Positions 1-10,855 are shown, counted from the stretch's first letter. The stretch: 64,000 nt of DNA from Deltaproteobacteria bacterium (GCA_017302835.1 JAFLCC010000006.1:211672-275671), one strand, 5' to 3'. Notes: generated by a model not told the origin, from the sequence alone. Translations and numbers: made by a program.

Positions 1-1
1 A

Positions 2-730
2 ATCTTATTTTTCTTTAGTTTGATGTGGGCCTTAGGTTGTTCGCGAAAACCTGATGCGGGGGTGGCTACGGTGAGTATCATGGCGCCGGCAGCTCTGGCT
101 CCTACTCCAGCCGTTCTGAACCAAAAAGATAAGCTTAGGAAAACAAATCAAAATCAGAAGCAAAATCAGCTGACCTCTTTGGCAGCACTGCCAACCGATC
201 GCAAACTTTGTTACGGAGTGAGTATCTCAGGACCTGGCATTGACAAAACAGCGGCTAGTCAATGTTCTCCAGAGCTTTCAGCAACGGCTGGTTTTGTGGA
301 GGCAGGTGGATTGATGGAGGTAGTCATTCCTAAGGGAGAAGGGCGCCGGATCGAGCTCTATTTGTTTGCACAAAAGGCCGGTGAAAATAATCCCTGTCCA
401 CAGATGGGCTCAGTTCTGCCGCTGACCCGGTTAAAGCAAGTTTATTTGCTTGGAAAAGTAGAAGGTCTGAGCTTACTTAAAGACGTAGAGGAAGTCGAGA
501 TTCCGATTACTTTTTCTGGGATCGAACAAAATATCACTCAAACCTTGGCTTTGCCATCAAGTTGTCTTGGAAATCAAGATCCCGATGGAAATGAAATTCA
601 TAAACGATTTGGAATTTACACGAGTTCCCAAAAATCTTTAGGTGCTGGCTATAAGCTCTATGGAGTTGTTGGAAAACCAACCGATTCAAAGGTGCTCAGT
701 GGCGGAGGGTTCAAGCTTGTCGTCAAATAG
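2..730 (+). CDS. Lipoprotein of unknown function, 5' end outside window
   Basis: The frame is open from the first bases of the window. Before the TTG (20) and ATG (23) that could serve as starts it already encodes a hydrophobic stretch (ILFFFSLMWALG) leading to a Cys. That is the end of a lipoprotein signal peptide, so the true start lies upstream and this entry is partial. After the Cys comes a Lys/Gln/Asn-rich linker (KLRKTNQNQKQNQLTS), then about 180 residues of beta-type sequence with four spaced Cys that could form disulfides. No enzyme motif is visible. It ends 89 bases before the fibre-like gene on the same strand and may share its transcript. Function unknown; the lipoprotein assignment is fairly safe, although the lipobox (ALGC) is not the classical LxxC form. 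Confidence 0.7.
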   Translation: MLFFFSLMWALGCSRKPDAGVATVSIMAPAALAPTPAVLNQKDKLRKTNQNQKQNQLTSLAALPTDRKLCYGVSISGPGIDKTAASQCSPELSATAGFVEAGGLMEVVIPKGEGRRIELYLFAQKAGENNPCPQMGSVLPLTRLKQVYLLGKVEGLSLLKDVEEVEIPITFSGIEQNITQTLALPSSCLGNQDPDGNEIHKRFGIYTSSQKSLGAGYKLYGVVGKPTDSKVLSGGGFKLVVK

Positions 731-819
731 CATGACGAAAAAGTTTGAAGTCATTTGGGAAAATTCAGTTATTTGGGAAAATCAATAGTGAAGTGTGACT
801 TTAGTTAAGGAGAAAAGGC

Positions 820-3753
820 ATGAACAAAATTATGTTGATACTAGGTTTGATGATCTGGAAGCCATTTCAAGTCAAAGCCATCGAACTGACGAAAGATTTT
901 AATTTTCAAGGAAATTTGCTTAGCGACAGCACCGGGTCTCCCATAACAACAGCCACCGCCTTAGTGTTTGAAGTTTTAGATCCATCGGGAACATGCCTTT
1001 TGTATCAAGAAGCTCAGTCTGTAACTCCGGATAGCGAGGGCTTTTTTTCGGTGAAAGTAGGTAGCGGAACCAGAGCTGCAGCGGCTGTGGATGGTGGGGC
1101 CCTTTGGAAAGATATTTTCCAGAATAACACGACGGTTTCAGCTCGTACCAATTGTTCGGGCTACACACCCGCAGCCTATGATGGAAGAAAGCTCAGAGTG
1201 ACTGTAAACGGAGTGGTTTTGAGCCCTGATTTTTCAATGTCTTCAGTTCCCATGGCGACGGTGGCAGAAAGCCTTCAAGGAAAACAACCTCAAGATTTTG
1301 TCCCAAGTTCTGGAAATGGGATGGTGAACGGGTCATTAAAATTGTTGAATCAAAGTCCTCTTAAATTTCAGGATTTCGCAGGCACGAACTCTGTGAATTT
1401 TCAAGCGCCGTCAAGTTTGTCGTCCACGATTTTATTTACTTGGCCCAACAGTGTTGGAACCCCTGCTCAGGTTCTAGTGACCGACGGGAGTGGGAATTTA
1501 AGCTGGGTCACACCCGTCAGCAATGGAACCTTCTCGGCACAGCCTCAGTGGAGTGGGGTTCCCTCTGGAACCAATGATCTGACCAACAAAGCCTATGTAG
1601 ATGCTCTAGTGGTTGCCGGATTGCCTAATGTGGGAACTCCAGGAACGTATAGCAAAGTGACTACAGATACAAAGGGTCGAGTGACAGCAGGAACCTCTTT
1701 GGTGGAGGCCGATATTCCCAATTTGGTTTCTGCAGGAAAAGTGAATGGAGCGGCAATAAATGTGGGAACTCTTGGAGGAAGTGCGGCCATAAACACGACG
1801 GGAAATTTAGTGACCACAGGCACAGTAAGTGGTCAAACTTTATCGGCAACTAACATGCGATTTTACAATTCGTCCAATTATTTGGAATTCACTGCGCCGA
1901 CCCTTTCTGGAAACACAAGTTTTATTCTTCCCTCAGGAGACTCTACAGGGACGCAATACTTGCGCTCTGACGGTTCAGGGAATTTGTCTTGGGGAACACC
2001 AGGTGGCGCGGGAACGGTCAATACAGGTGCAGTTGATCAGCTGGCATTTTATGCAGCAGCAGGAAATACTGTTAGTGGTTTGTCCACTAGTCCTAACGGC
2101 GTTTTGGTCACCAATGGAAGTAGCACACCGTCGATATCTTCCACTCTGCCAAGCGTGGTTCAGAATAATATTTCGAGTGTTGGGAACATCACGTCGGGAA
2201 CTTGGAACGGCGGTTTGATCTCAGCTCATTATGGTGGTACGGGAATCAATAGCGGTGCGGCGGCCAATGGGACCTTGCTGATTGGTAATGGTGCGGGATT
2301 TAATTTAACAAATCTCAATCAGGCGGGTAATCAGGGTGTCACGATCGCCAACGGATCTGGATCTATTTCCTTAGGCACCGTTCAAGATATTCGTACGACA
2401 GCGGCACCCAGTTTTTCAGGAGTGGTTTTAAATAATGCGGGAACTAATTTGTCGCAATCTGTTTCTGTGGGTACTTCTTATGGGATAACTTGGCCAGGTA
2501 CGGTAGCTTCAACCGCTGGTTCGGTGCTGACTTCGACTTCGGGAGGATTGCTCAGCTGGACACCTTCTATCCCCGCAGTGAATGGAGGAACAGGACAGAC
2601 CTTCTACGCAACGGGCGATTTGCTCTATGCCTCTTCACCTTCAACTCTTGCGAAGTTATCATCAGGAACCAATGGGTTTGTTTTAACAAGCAATGGAGCA
2701 GGAACGGCGCCATCGTGGCAAGGTCTTCCAGCGGAATCTCTTTCAAGTTTAACACCGGCAGTGAGTTCTAATGTAATAGATAACTTAAATTTTGCACAAA
2801 ACTGGAATTGGTCCACAGCTAATACTCAAACGCCACTGAGTCTAACGGCGAACTCACTGACTACAGGTACGGCCCTTAATATTTCCACTTCAAGCAACAC
2901 ACTGAATTCCTCTAATGGTTTGTTGAGCGTGGTGAATTCAGGAACATCAACGGCAGGTGTTTTTGCAAAGTTACAAGCTAATTCCGCTGGAGGCTCTGGA
3001 ATGACCTTGCTCACAAATGGATATGTAGGGATGGGAACAAGTACACCTATCGCCCTTTTTCATGCTAGTTCAAACTCGATGACAAATGCCATAGTGACTG
3101 GGGGTGCTGGTTCAAAAGCAGAACTTTTGTTAACTGGACCCTCCGGTTCCAATTTCCCTGGAGTCAATTTAAGTTATATGGATTCATCTGGAAATTTTCA
3201 GTTGGGAAAGGTAACGAATGGTTCTTCAAACACCACCTATCCATGGCTTGAAATTAATGGAGCTTCTGGTTTTTTTAAGATGGCATCAAATAGCGCCAGC
3301 GTGGGTGCCAAGTTATCCTTAATCCGGGTTAATAATGTTTCAACAAATTTAAATGGAAACGTACTAGGTAATCTTAATTTTGAGGGCTACAATGGATCAG
3401 GAAATTCGAATGCTGGAGCGGGTTTGTCGGCCATCACAACGGAAAACTGGGCACTTGCATCTAATGGCACCGCGCTTATTTTTAAATCCACATCGAATGG
3501 TTCGTCAACTTCGACAGAGAGAATGCGAGTAGATCAAAATGGGAACATTGGTATTGGAACAACAACACCTCAAACATCTTTGGACGTTGCAGGTGTTATT
3601 AAAGTAGCAAAGTATGCCTCTCAGCCATTTGCTTGTGATGCGGCCCACGACAGTTCGCTTGCTATCACCTCGGGTTATCGCCAATGTGTATGCAAAGGTG
3701 GAGCAACTACTTGGGTTTTTACCAGTGATGGCACCACCCCATGTACTTGGTAA
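820..3753 (+). CDS. Secreted tail-fibre-like surface protein (977 aa)
   Basis: The start is set by a good ribosome site (AAGGAG about 8 bases upstream) and a signal peptide (residues 1-20, ending QVKA). Residues 25-150 form an N-terminal domain that reads as a carboxypeptidase-regulatory-like or cell-wall-anchor module (phrases such as ATALVFEVLDPSGT and GFFSVKVGSG). The next ~750 residues are rich in Gly, Ser, Thr and Asn and carry phrases typical of phage tail fibres and fibre-like adhesins: VNGGTGQTFYATGDLLYASS, NGTLLIGNGAGFN and GIGTTTPQTSLDVAG. The last ~40 residues hold three Cys (C..CVC..C), suggesting a disulfide-tied cap. No S74 chaperone peptidase domain is evident. Likely an outer-surface or exported adhesin-type fibre; its ligand cannot be told from sequence. 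The isolated setting, without other phage genes, argues against a prophage. Confidence 0.75.
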   Translation: MNKIMLILGLMIWKPFQVKAIELTKDFNFQGNLLSDSTGSPITTATALVFEVLDPSGTCLLYQEAQSVTPDSEGFFSVKVGSGTRAAAAVDGGALWKDIFQNNTTVSARTNCSGYTPAAYDGRKLRVTVNGVVLSPDFSMSSVPMATVAESLQGKQPQDFVPSSGNGMVNGSLKLLNQSPLKFQDFAGTNSVNFQAPSSLSSTILFTWPNSVGTPAQVLVTDGSGNLSWVTPVSNGTFSAQPQWSGVPSGTNDLTNKAYVDALVVAGLPNVGTPGTYSKVTTDTKGRVTAGTSLVEADIPNLVSAGKVNGAAINVGTLGGSAAINTTGNLVTTGTVSGQTLSATNMRFYNSSNYLEFTAPTLSGNTSFILPSGDSTGTQYLRSDGSGNLSWGTPGGAGTVNTGAVDQLAFYAAAGNTVSGLSTSPNGVLVTNGSSTPSISSTLPSVVQNNISSVGNITSGTWNGGLISAHYGGTGINSGAAANGTLLIGNGAGFNLTNLNQAGNQGVTIANGSGSISLGTVQDIRTTAAPSFSGVVLNNAGTNLSQSVSVGTSYGITWPGTVASTAGSVLTSTSGGLLSWTPSIPAVNGGTGQTFYATGDLLYASSPSTLAKLSSGTNGFVLTSNGAGTAPSWQGLPAESLSSLTPAVSSNVIDNLNFAQNWNWSTANTQTPLSLTANSLTTGTALNISTSSNTLNSSNGLLSVVNSGTSTAGVFAKLQANSAGGSGMTLLTNGYVGMGTSTPIALFHASSNSMTNAIVTGGAGSKAELLLTGPSGSNFPGVNLSYMDSSGNFQLGKVTNGSSNTTYPWLEINGASGFFKMASNSASVGAKLSLIRVNNVSTNLNGNVLGNLNFEGYNGSGNSNAGAGLSAITTENWALASNGTALIFKSTSNGSSTSTERMRVDQNGNIGIGTTTPQTSLDVAGVIKVAKYASQPFACDAAHDSSLAITSGYRQCVCKGGATTWVFTSDGTTPCTW

Positions 3754-3885
3754 ATTTTTGACTTCTGAGTGCTTACCAGCGAATTAAATTCAAAATTTAA
3801 ATTGAATTCAGTGAAAAAAAAAATTAGGGTAGTTCTTCACGAAAATTTCTTTTTTGTTTTATTTAAATGAGGATGTAGAAAAAAA

Positions 3886-4842
3886 ATGAAGGTGATAGAT
3901 CATATTCATAAAACGCTAGCCAAAAACTCGGGACCTGAATTTAGCTATGAAATAGTTCCTCCTCCGCGGGGAAGATCGGTTAAAGACATTATCGATATCG
4001 TCGAAGGACTTTCAGATGTGGAGCCTCAGTGGATAGATGTCACTAGTCATGCTTCCAGTGCCTATTATCTTGAAAATAATGATGGAAGTATCCAAAAAAA
4101 AACCTATCGTAAAAGACCAGGGACTTTAGGTATCTGTGGGATCATTCAAAATCGTTTTCGTATTGATACGGTGGCTCACATTTTGTGTCAGGGCTTTACG
4201 AAGGAAGAGACTGAAGATGCCTTGATTGAGCTGAATTTTTTAGGCATCCATAACGTTTTGGCTTTAAGGGGAGATTCTTTGAATTATAGCAAAGAAATTT
4301 CTAAAAACCGATCAGTTAATCAGTATGCTGCAGATTTGGTGGAACAAATAAATGGCTTAAAACAGGGCAAATTTATAGAAGATATTTCCAATAGCACCCC
4401 TTTGGACTACTGTATTGGCGTGGCTGGTTATCCTGAAAAACATTTTGAGGCAGCCAATTTTAAGACGGATATCTTAAATCTAAAAAAGAAAGTGGATGCC
4501 GGTGCTGACTACTTGGTAACCCAGATGTTTTTTGATAATAAAAGTTTCTATTCATTTAAAGCCGCTTGTCTCGAAGCTGGCATCCATGTTCCCATTATCC
4601 CAGGATTGAAAATCATTCGGAGTGCTGTTCAGTTAAAAACAATTCCCAAGACATTTAATGTTGATTTGCCAGAAGTTCTTGTCGATGAAATTTTAGAAAC
4701 CCCAGGGTCGGCAGAAGAAATTGGCTTGTCTTGGGCCCAAAAACAAGTTGAGGATTTAGTCAATAAAGGTGAAAAAAATATTCATTTTTATATTATGAAT
4801 GATACCAACTTGGTTCTCGATTTGGTTCATAAAATTAAATAA
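3886..4842 (+). CDS. metF: Methylenetetrahydrofolate reductase
   Basis: 318 residues, close to the usual size for MetF. The enzyme reduces 5,10-methylene-THF to 5-methyl-THF with a flavin cofactor in the cytoplasm and so supplies the methyl group used by methionine synthase. Visible support: an N-terminal beta strand with FSYEIVPPPRGRS (the family's F-E-x-x-PP start), DVTSHASS, ALRGD around residue 130 (the family's xLRGD loop), GVAGYPEKH near residue 185 and GADYLVTQMFFD near residue 215. The PPxRG variant at the start resembles a divergent branch rather than the E. coli type. It lies 31 bases before metH on the same strand, which fits a methionine operon. I saw no SAM or cobalamin riboswitch in the 132 bases upstream. 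Confidence 0.93.
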   Translation: MKVIDHIHKTLAKNSGPEFSYEIVPPPRGRSVKDIIDIVEGLSDVEPQWIDVTSHASSAYYLENNDGSIQKKTYRKRPGTLGICGIIQNRFRIDTVAHILCQGFTKEETEDALIELNFLGIHNVLALRGDSLNYSKEISKNRSVNQYAADLVEQINGLKQGKFIEDISNSTPLDYCIGVAGYPEKHFEAANFKTDILNLKKKVDAGADYLVTQMFFDNKSFYSFKAACLEAGIHVPIIPGLKIIRSAVQLKTIPKTFNVDLPEVLVDEILETPGSAEEIGLSWAQKQVEDLVNKGEKNIHFYIMNDTNLVLDLVHKIK

Positions 4843-4873
4843 TCAATTCAATTATTAAATTCAAGGAAGTGAA

Positions 4874-7800
4874 ATGTTAGCTCGTCTTAAGAAAAGTTCT
4901 GTTCTCTTAGAACTCGAAGAGAAATTAAATAATGAAATTTTGATACTCGACGGTGCCATGGGCACTATGATTCAACAATACCGTTTGGAAGAAAAAGATT
5001 TTAGAAAAGGCTATTTTGAAAAACATGGAAAAGATTTAAAGGGAAATAATGATTTATTGTGCCTGACTCGACCAGAGATCATTCGACAAATTCACTTAGA
5101 ATATTTGCAATCGGGAGCCGACATTATTGAGACGAATACCTTTAATGCCAACAGCTTATCCCAAGCTGATTATGGACTTGAGCGGGAGGTGCGACAACTC
5201 AATTTGGCGGCAGTGAAAGTGGCCAAAGAAGCCCAAGAAATCTTTTTTAAACAAACGGGAAAAAAGACCTATCTTGCTGGCGCCATTGGTCCTACCAGCA
5301 AAACGGCCTCACTTTCTCCTGATGTTCAACGACCTGAATACAGGGCTGTCAGTTTTGATGATTTAGTCAAATGTTATCAAGAACAAGTTGAGTGTTTGCT
5401 TGAAGCCGGAGTGGATATTTTATTGCCAGAAACCACCTTTGATACATTAAATTTAAAAGCGTGTTTATTCGCCATTGAAAAAGTTCAACAAAAATTTAAA
5501 GTTAAATTTCCGTTGATGATTTCAGTCACCATCACGGATCTTTCAGGAAGAACTCTTTCTGGCCAAACAATCAAAGCCTTTTGGTATAGCATCATGCATG
5601 CTGATCCTTTAAGTGTTGGAATCAATTGTGCCTTGGGCGCCAAAGAAATGAAGCCTTACATTCAAGAGCTCAGCCAATTAGCCGATTGCTATATCAGCTG
5701 CTATCCCAATGCGGGCCTGCCCAATCCCTTATCTCCAACAGGTTATGATGAAACTCCTGAATCGATTGCCTTCGAACTCGGTCAGATGAGCGCTGCTGGA
5801 TTCGTAAATATCGTTGGTGGCTGCTGTGGAACCACACCCTTACATATCAAGGCTATTGCGGAAAGAATTAAAAAAGATTCACCTCGCACACGGCAACCTC
5901 GAACTTTATCTTTAAAACTTTCGGGGTTAGAGCCACTGGAGTCCCCGACTTCGGGAGAGCGTTCTTTTCTGATGGTAGGAGAGCGAACCAATGTGACAGG
6001 GTCCCCTAAATTTTCTAAATTGATCAAAGAAAATAAAATGAACGAGGCATTGGTTGTTGCCAGACAACAGGTGGAAAGTGGTGCGAACATCTTAGATGTT
6101 AACTTTGATGAAGGAATGATGGACTCTCAACAGTTGATGACTCGTTTTTTAAATTTAATCATGTCTGAGCCCGAAATCTCTAAAATCCCCATTATGATTG
6201 ATTCTTCAAAGTGGGAGGTTCTTGAGGCTGGTCTCAAATGCCTGCAGGGGAAAAGTGTGGTCAACTCCATTTCCTTGAAAGAAGGCGAAGAAAAATTTTT
6301 AGAACAAGCAAGTCTGATTAAACAATATGGTGCTAGCCTTGTGGTGATGGCTTTTGATGAAAAGGGCCAGGCGGTGACGGTTGAAGAGAAATTAAGTATC
6401 TGTCGACGAGCCTTTGAATTACTCACTGAAAAACTGCAGTTTAGACCCGAGGATATTATTTTTGATCCGAATGTCTTAACCATTGCCACAGGGATGGAAG
6501 AACACAATGCCTATGCCCTTCATTTTATCGAAGCGGTGAGGCAAATTAAGTTAGCCTGTCCTGGCTGTTTAGTGTCGGGTGGCATTTCAAATCTATCCTT
6601 TTCATTCCGTGGAAATAACCATATTCGTGAGGCTCTCCATAGCGTCTTTTTATACCATGCCATCAAAGCGGGACTCGATATGGGTATCGTCAATGCAGGG
6701 ATGTTGGAAATATATGAAAATATAAAACCTGAATTAAAAAATTTGTGTGAAGAGGTGATTTTAAATACCTCAAAGGATGGATCTGAAAAACTCATTCATT
6801 ATGCAGAACCCTTCATTAAATCAACTGATTCGGGTGAAAAAGCCAAAAAAACAGAAGATTGGCGATCTTTGCCCTTGGAGGAACGGATCTCCCACGCAAT
6901 GGTCAAGGGTATTGACTCCTATATTGAAATCGATACGGAAGCCGCACGATTGCAGCTAGCCATTCCTTTGAAAGTGATCGAAGGCCCTTTAATGAAAGGC
7001 ATGAAAATCGTTGGCGAGCTTTTTGGTCAGGGGAAAATGTTTTTACCCCAAGTGGTAAAAAGCGCCCGGGTGATGAAAAAAGCGGTTGCTTATTTGGAGC
7101 CATTTATCGAAAAAGAAAAAGACCCTTCGGCGGTTCAGTCAGAGGCCCCTGTTTTTGTTATCGCCACAGTTAAAGGAGATGTCCATGATATCGGAAAAAA
7201 TATTGTGGGAGTTGTTCTTTCTTGTAATGGATTTAAAGTTATTGATTTGGGAGTGATGGTTTCCATTCAAAAAATTATAGAAGAATCTAAAAAGCATAAA
7301 GCAGATCTTATAGGTTTATCAGGATTGATAACACCTTCTTTGGAAGAAATGATTTTTAATGCCGACCAATTAAGGGATCATGCTTTTAAAATTCCCTTAT
7401 TGATCGGTGGGGCTACCACTTCTAAAGTTCATACGGCTGTCAAGATTGACCCTCATTATCCTGGTCCTGTGGTTCATGTCAGCGATGCCTCTCTGGTGAT
7501 GGAAGCTTGTTCCTTGTTGCTGGGTTCTAAAAAAGAAGAACACCGCTTGAAAATTAAAGAAGAGTATAAGGTCATCCGCGAGAGTTACCTTCAAAATCAA
7601 AAAGATAAAAAAAGCGATATTCTTTCTTTGTCAGAAGCTAGAAAAAACAAGTTTGTTTGGGTTTCTGAAAAAGCGCAAATCGAAAAACCAGAAAGACTGG
7701 GGATTTTTGAATGGAATCCAGGTATCGAAGAGATCCTATCTTATGTGGATTGGTCTCCATTTTTTTGGGCCTGGGAATTAAAGGGCTTATATCCTCAAAT

Positions 7801-8578
7801 TTTCCAAAATCCAAAAACAGGAGAGGAAGCGCAAAAACTTTTTGCTTCAGCTCAAGAGATGTTAGAAGTTTGGCGGTCAAAGAAAAATCTAAATCTCAAG
7901 GTGCTCATAGGTGTTTTCCCAGCGCAAAGTGAAAATGAAACGGTTATTCTTGAAGGCCCCGAGGGGCAAACCACGGAATTTCATTTTTTGCGCCAGCAAA
8001 GAAAAAATGAAGTCAATCAAGGGATTCATTATTGCTTGAGTGATTTTATTAGTCCTGGCTCTGAAAAATCTGAAAAAGATTATTTAGGTTGTTTTGTCGT
8101 AAGCGCTGGACCTCAAATTGAAATCATGGCTTCTGAATTTGAAAAAAATCATGATGACTTTAACTCTATTCTGGTAAAAGCCCTAGGTGATCGCCTAGCA
8201 GAGGCCTTAGCGGAATGGGCTCATCAAAAAGTCAGAAGCTTTTTCAACTTTGGAAAAAATGAAAATCTAAGTCCACAGGATTTGGTGAATGAAAAATACC
8301 GCGGAATCAGGCCGGCACCAGGGTACCCAGCCTGTCCAGATCACTTGGCCAAATTTGATATTTGGAAACTACTCAATGTAGAGCAGCGAATCGGAGTCAA
8401 ACTCACAGAATCAGCAGCCATGTGGCCAGCCAGCTCGGTGAGTGGTTTTTACTTCTTCCATCCCGAAGCTAAGTATTTCCATGTCGGCAAAATCGGCGAT
8501 GATCAACTTCAGGACCAGATTCAACGACGAAAGCTAGCACCCGAATTACTAAAGAAGTGGTTATCACCAGTGTTGTAG
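4874..8578 (+). CDS. metH: Cobalamin-dependent methionine synthase
   Basis: 1234 residues, full length for MetH (E. coli 1227). It moves the methyl group of methyl-THF to homocysteine through bound cobalamin. All four modules are present in order. The homocysteine domain (about 1-335) has zinc ligands C252, C317 and C318. The pterin-binding domain (about 365-625) contains [12 protein letters not shown]. The cap and B12-binding domains (about 660-900) include DVHDIG, whose H771 is the lower cobalt ligand. The AdoMet reactivation domain (about 930-1230) contains the [15 protein letters not shown] motif. Ribosome site AAGGA lies about 7 bases before the ATG. The gene is transcribed with metF just upstream. 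No truncation or frameshift is visible. Confidence 0.97.
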   Translation: MLARLKKSSVLLELEEKLNNEILILDGAMGTMIQQYRLEEKDFRKGYFEKHGKDLKGNNDLLCLTRPEIIRQIHLEYLQSGADIIETNTFNANSLSQADYGLEREVRQLNLAAVKVAKEAQEIFFKQTGKKTYLAGAIGPTSKTASLSPDVQRPEYRAVSFDDLVKCYQEQVECLLEAGVDILLPETTFDTLNLKACLFAIEKVQQKFKVKFPLMISVTITDLSGRTLSGQTIKAFWYSIMHADPLSVGINCALGAKEMKPYIQELSQLADCYISCYPNAGLPNPLSPTGYDETPESIAFELGQMSAAGFVNIVGGCCGTTPLHIKAIAERIKKDSPRTRQPRTLSLKLSGLEPLESPTSGERSFLMVGERTNVTGSPKFSKLIKENKMNEALVVARQQVESGANILDVNFDEGMMDSQQLMTRFLNLIMSEPEISKIPIMIDSSKWEVLEAGLKCLQGKSVVNSISLKEGEEKFLEQASLIKQYGASLVVMAFDEKGQAVTVEEKLSICRRAFELLTEKLQFRPEDIIFDPNVLTIATGMEEHNAYALHFIEAVRQIKLACPGCLVSGGISNLSFSFRGNNHIREALHSVFLYHAIKAGLDMGIVNAGMLEIYENIKPELKNLCEEVILNTSKDGSEKLIHYAEPFIKSTDSGEKAKKTEDWRSLPLEERISHAMVKGIDSYIEIDTEAARLQLAIPLKVIEGPLMKGMKIVGELFGQGKMFLPQVVKSARVMKKAVAYLEPFIEKEKDPSAVQSEAPVFVIATVKGDVHDIGKNIVGVVLSCNGFKVIDLGVMVSIQKIIEESKKHKADLIGLSGLITPSLEEMIFNADQLRDHAFKIPLLIGGATTSKVHTAVKIDPHYPGPVVHVSDASLVMEACSLLLGSKKEEHRLKIKEEYKVIRESYLQNQKDKKSDILSLSEARKNKFVWVSEKAQIEKPERLGIFEWNPGIEEILSYVDWSPFFWAWELKGLYPQIFQNPKTGEEAQKLFASAQEMLEVWRSKKNLNLKVLIGVFPAQSENETVILEGPEGQTTEFHFLRQQRKNEVNQGIHYCLSDFISPGSEKSEKDYLGCFVVSAGPQIEIMASEFEKNHDDFNSILVKALGDRLAEALAEWAHQKVRSFFNFGKNENLSPQDLVNEKYRGIRPAPGYPACPDHLAKFDIWKLLNVEQRIGVKLTESAAMWPASSVSGFYFFHPEAKYFHVGKIGDDQLQDQIQRRKLAPELLKKWLSPVL

Positions 8579-8671
8579 CTAGCTTATGATTTCTTTTTTC
8601 TCGTGCGGAGCGCAGGCACAAAAACATTTTTAAAGAGTGGAAAAATCAGTAATCTTCTGATATGGGTAACA

Positions 8672-8688
8672 CCTGGGCACGGCCCAGG
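8672..8688. other. Perfect 7-bp inverted repeat before galE
   Basis: CCTGGGC-ACG-GCCCAGG is a perfect 7-bp stem with a 3-base loop, ending 6 bases before the GAGGA ribosome site of galE. It is much more GC-rich than its surroundings. It lacks a T-run, so it is not a standard terminator. It could modulate access to the ribosome site or bind a dimeric regulator. Function is inference only. Confidence 0.4.
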
Positions 8689-8706
8689 ACCTTTGAGGAT
8701 GTTCAT

Positions 8707-9699
8707 ATGAATGTGTTAGTTACTGGTGGAGCTGGTTATATTGGTTCATTTGTCAGTCATCGATTGATTGAGCAGGGTCATTTTGTTGTTGTTTATGACA
8801 ATTTTTCTACGGGTTTTAAAGAATCTTTGCATCCTAAATGTAAATTTGTATTAGGGGATGTGAGGGATCGGGAACTGCCAGCACGAGTGATGAAGGATAA
8901 TAAAATCGATGTGCTAATGCATTTTGCGGCGAAACTAAATGCCCCTGAATCGGTAGACAATCCGTTAGATTATTTTGACAATAATTTTCTGGGAACATTG
9001 AACCTATTGCAGTGTTGTGAAAGAGCTGGTGTTTCCAAATTTATTTTCTCATCCACGGCGGCGGTCTATGGGGACACCCGGAAGTCATTAGTTGTTGAGA
9101 CTGACAATTGTTTGCCAATAAATCCCTATGGAGAATCCAAATACTTTTCAGAGAAGCTTCTACTTGACCAAGGAAAGGCAAGGTCTTTGAGCTTTGTTTC
9201 CTTAAGATATTTTAATGTGGCAGGAGCCAGTAGCGATTTAAAATTAGGGCAACGAACAAAAAATTCCTTTAATTTAATTAAAAATGTTTGTGAAGTGGCT
9301 TTGGGAAAAGGATCGGTCCTTGAAGTTTTTGGAAATGATTATCCAACCCCTGATGGGTCGGGGGTAAGGGATTATATTCATGTCGAGGACTTGGCTCAGG
9401 CCCACATTTTAGCTGCAGAGAAAATCGTTCAAGCGATGGGGGAACCTATTCAAGAAGTTTATAATTGTGGTTATGGAAAAGGATATTCTGTTTTGGAAAT
9501 CATTAAGACTATAGAATCCATCGCCATGAAGAATATTCCCTACGAGATAAAAAAACGAAGATCTGGTGACCCAGCCTCGGTAGTTGCTGACGTTTCTAAG
9601 ATTTCAAAAGAGTTGGGATGGAGACCTCAACATCAAGATATTGAGGAAATATGTGGGTCCACTTTTAAATGGTTTCAACAACTTTCTTTTAAACTGTAA
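8707..9699 (+). CDS. galE: UDP-glucose 4-epimerase family protein
   Basis: 330 residues from the ATG at 8707, chosen because GAGGA sits 7 bases upstream and the NAD-binding Rossmann motif (GGAGYIGS, residues 7-14) then lies at the extreme N-terminus, as usual. The frame is also open further upstream (ATG at 8662), but that would add an unsupported 15-residue tail. This is an extended short-chain dehydrogenase fold: SST at 115-117 and the catalytic pair Y141/K145 in YGESK. Later RYFNVAGA, DGSGVRDYIHVEDL and RRSGDPASVVAD are diagnostic of GalE. It interconverts UDP-glucose and UDP-galactose (possibly the N-acetyl forms) for envelope polysaccharide. It follows metH after 128 bases and need not be co-regulated. 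Confidence 0.92.
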   Translation: MNVLVTGGAGYIGSFVSHRLIEQGHFVVVYDNFSTGFKESLHPKCKFVLGDVRDRELPARVMKDNKIDVLMHFAAKLNAPESVDNPLDYFDNNFLGTLNLLQCCERAGVSKFIFSSTAAVYGDTRKSLVVETDNCLPINPYGESKYFSEKLLLDQGKARSLSFVSLRYFNVAGASSDLKLGQRTKNSFNLIKNVCEVALGKGSVLEVFGNDYPTPDGSGVRDYIHVEDLAQAHILAAEKIVQAMGEPIQEVYNCGYGKGYSVLEIIKTIESIAMKNIPYEIKKRRSGDPASVVADVSKISKELGWRPQHQDIEEICGSTFKWFQQLSFKL

Positions 9700-9886
9700 T
9701 GCCTCATTGCAAAAATAACAAAAAGTCATAAATTAAGTTGTCTTTTTAAATTCTTATTAATAGTCTCCCGTTCAAGAACAACCGGTATATGCCAATAATA
9801 GATGAAGTTTAATAAGTTTAACTTTTCCTTCATCAAGGTTTGGCGTTTCTATAAAGCACCTTCAATGCTTAACTACGGGAGTAAAA

Positions 9887-10816
9887 ATGCGTGTGAGAAG
9901 ATCTAGATCTGCTTTGATCCTAAGTCCAATGCTTTTAACCGTTTTTCTAATTGTGACCTTCGCAATTTCCCTTAAATCCTTGGCCCTTCAGCCGCGAAAT
10001 CCTTTTCGAAATCCCTCGAGTCAATATTTGCCTTACTATTCTCAAAATTTTTATTCTGCTCTGCAAATAAGTTCTAAAGATGAAAACTTAAAATATGTTT
10101 TAAAAAGTATCCTTAGAAATTATCATATTTTTAATCCTGGGCAGTTGGATACCCTAACTGAGCGTTGTCCGGCAGATAGAAGAAATTGTTATCAACAGAT
10201 CTCGTTGGGGTATGAGAGGGCCAGAATCTACTTGATGGGATATCTTTATTTGGTGAAACAACAAAATAATTATTTAATCAAAGAAGCCTATTGCAATAAG
10301 TATTATGGACCAAATGAATTTAGAGGAGGACGAGGGCCAGCCCCCCAAACAGTTCCGGATTATAAAGTGATAAATGTGGAGCATACTTGGCCACAAAGTC
10401 GATTTAATGGAAGATATGATAAGGAATTTCAAAAAGCAGACTTGCATCATCTTTTTCCAACAGATTCTCAATTGAATGAGATTCGAAGTAACAACAAGTT
10501 TGGCGAAGTGATAAGTGATTTCAAAGCATTGAAGTGTGGGCAATCACGTTATGGAGTAAGTAAAGCCTCTCATCGAGAGGTTTTTGAACCACCAAATCCA
10601 CATAAGGGTCGAGTGGCAAGGGCCTTGTTTTATTTTTCAATTAGGTACGACCTACCTATTGATACAGAGGAAGAAGCCTTTCTCAAGAAATGGAACGCAG
10701 AATACCCGGTCGACCAAGAGGAAATCACTCGCAACGAGGAAATTTATAAAACTCAAGGGAATCGAAATCCTTTTATCGATTATCCCGAATTAGCTACGAT
10801 GATTTCTGATTTTTAA
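9887..10816 (+). CDS. Secreted endonuclease I family DNase
   Basis: 309 residues beginning with a basic segment (MRVRRSRS) and a long hydrophobic signal sequence ending near residue 35, with GGGAG 7 bases upstream. The core matches the EndA/NucM (endonuclease I) family: NVEHTWPQSRF, where the His is in the beta-beta-alpha metal active site, followed by KADLHHLFPTDSQLNEIRSN with the metal-binding DLHHL and Asn. Family members are periplasmic or secreted sequence-independent DNases. The gene stands 39 bases before an EEP-family gene. In a predator such an enzyme would digest prey DNA; in other lifestyles it scavenges DNA or clears biofilm DNA. The family call is secure; the biological role is inference. 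Confidence 0.9.
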   Translation: MRVRRSRSALILSPMLLTVFLIVTFAISLKSLALQPRNPFRNPSSQYLPYYSQNFYSALQISSKDENLKYVLKSILRNYHIFNPGQLDTLTERCPADRRNCYQQISLGYERARIYLMGYLYLVKQQNNYLIKEAYCNKYYGPNEFRGGRGPAPQTVPDYKVINVEHTWPQSRFNGRYDKEFQKADLHHLFPTDSQLNEIRSNNKFGEVISDFKALKCGQSRYGVSKASHREVFEPPNPHKGRVARALFYFSIRYDLPIDTEEEAFLKKWNAEYPVDQEEITRNEEIYKTQGNRNPFIDYPELATMISDF

Positions 10817-10855
10817 TTGCACTGACTTTCTTTTCAAGTCTATTATGGGTATATT

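Noticed and set aside
820..3753. Prophage
   Set aside because: The fibre-like gene is not accompanied by phage structural, integrase or lysis genes in the window.
3754..3885. SAM or cobalamin riboswitch before metF-metH
   Set aside because: No conserved riboswitch core, kink-turn or B12-box was seen; only an imperfect AT-rich palindrome (about 3780-3808) is present.
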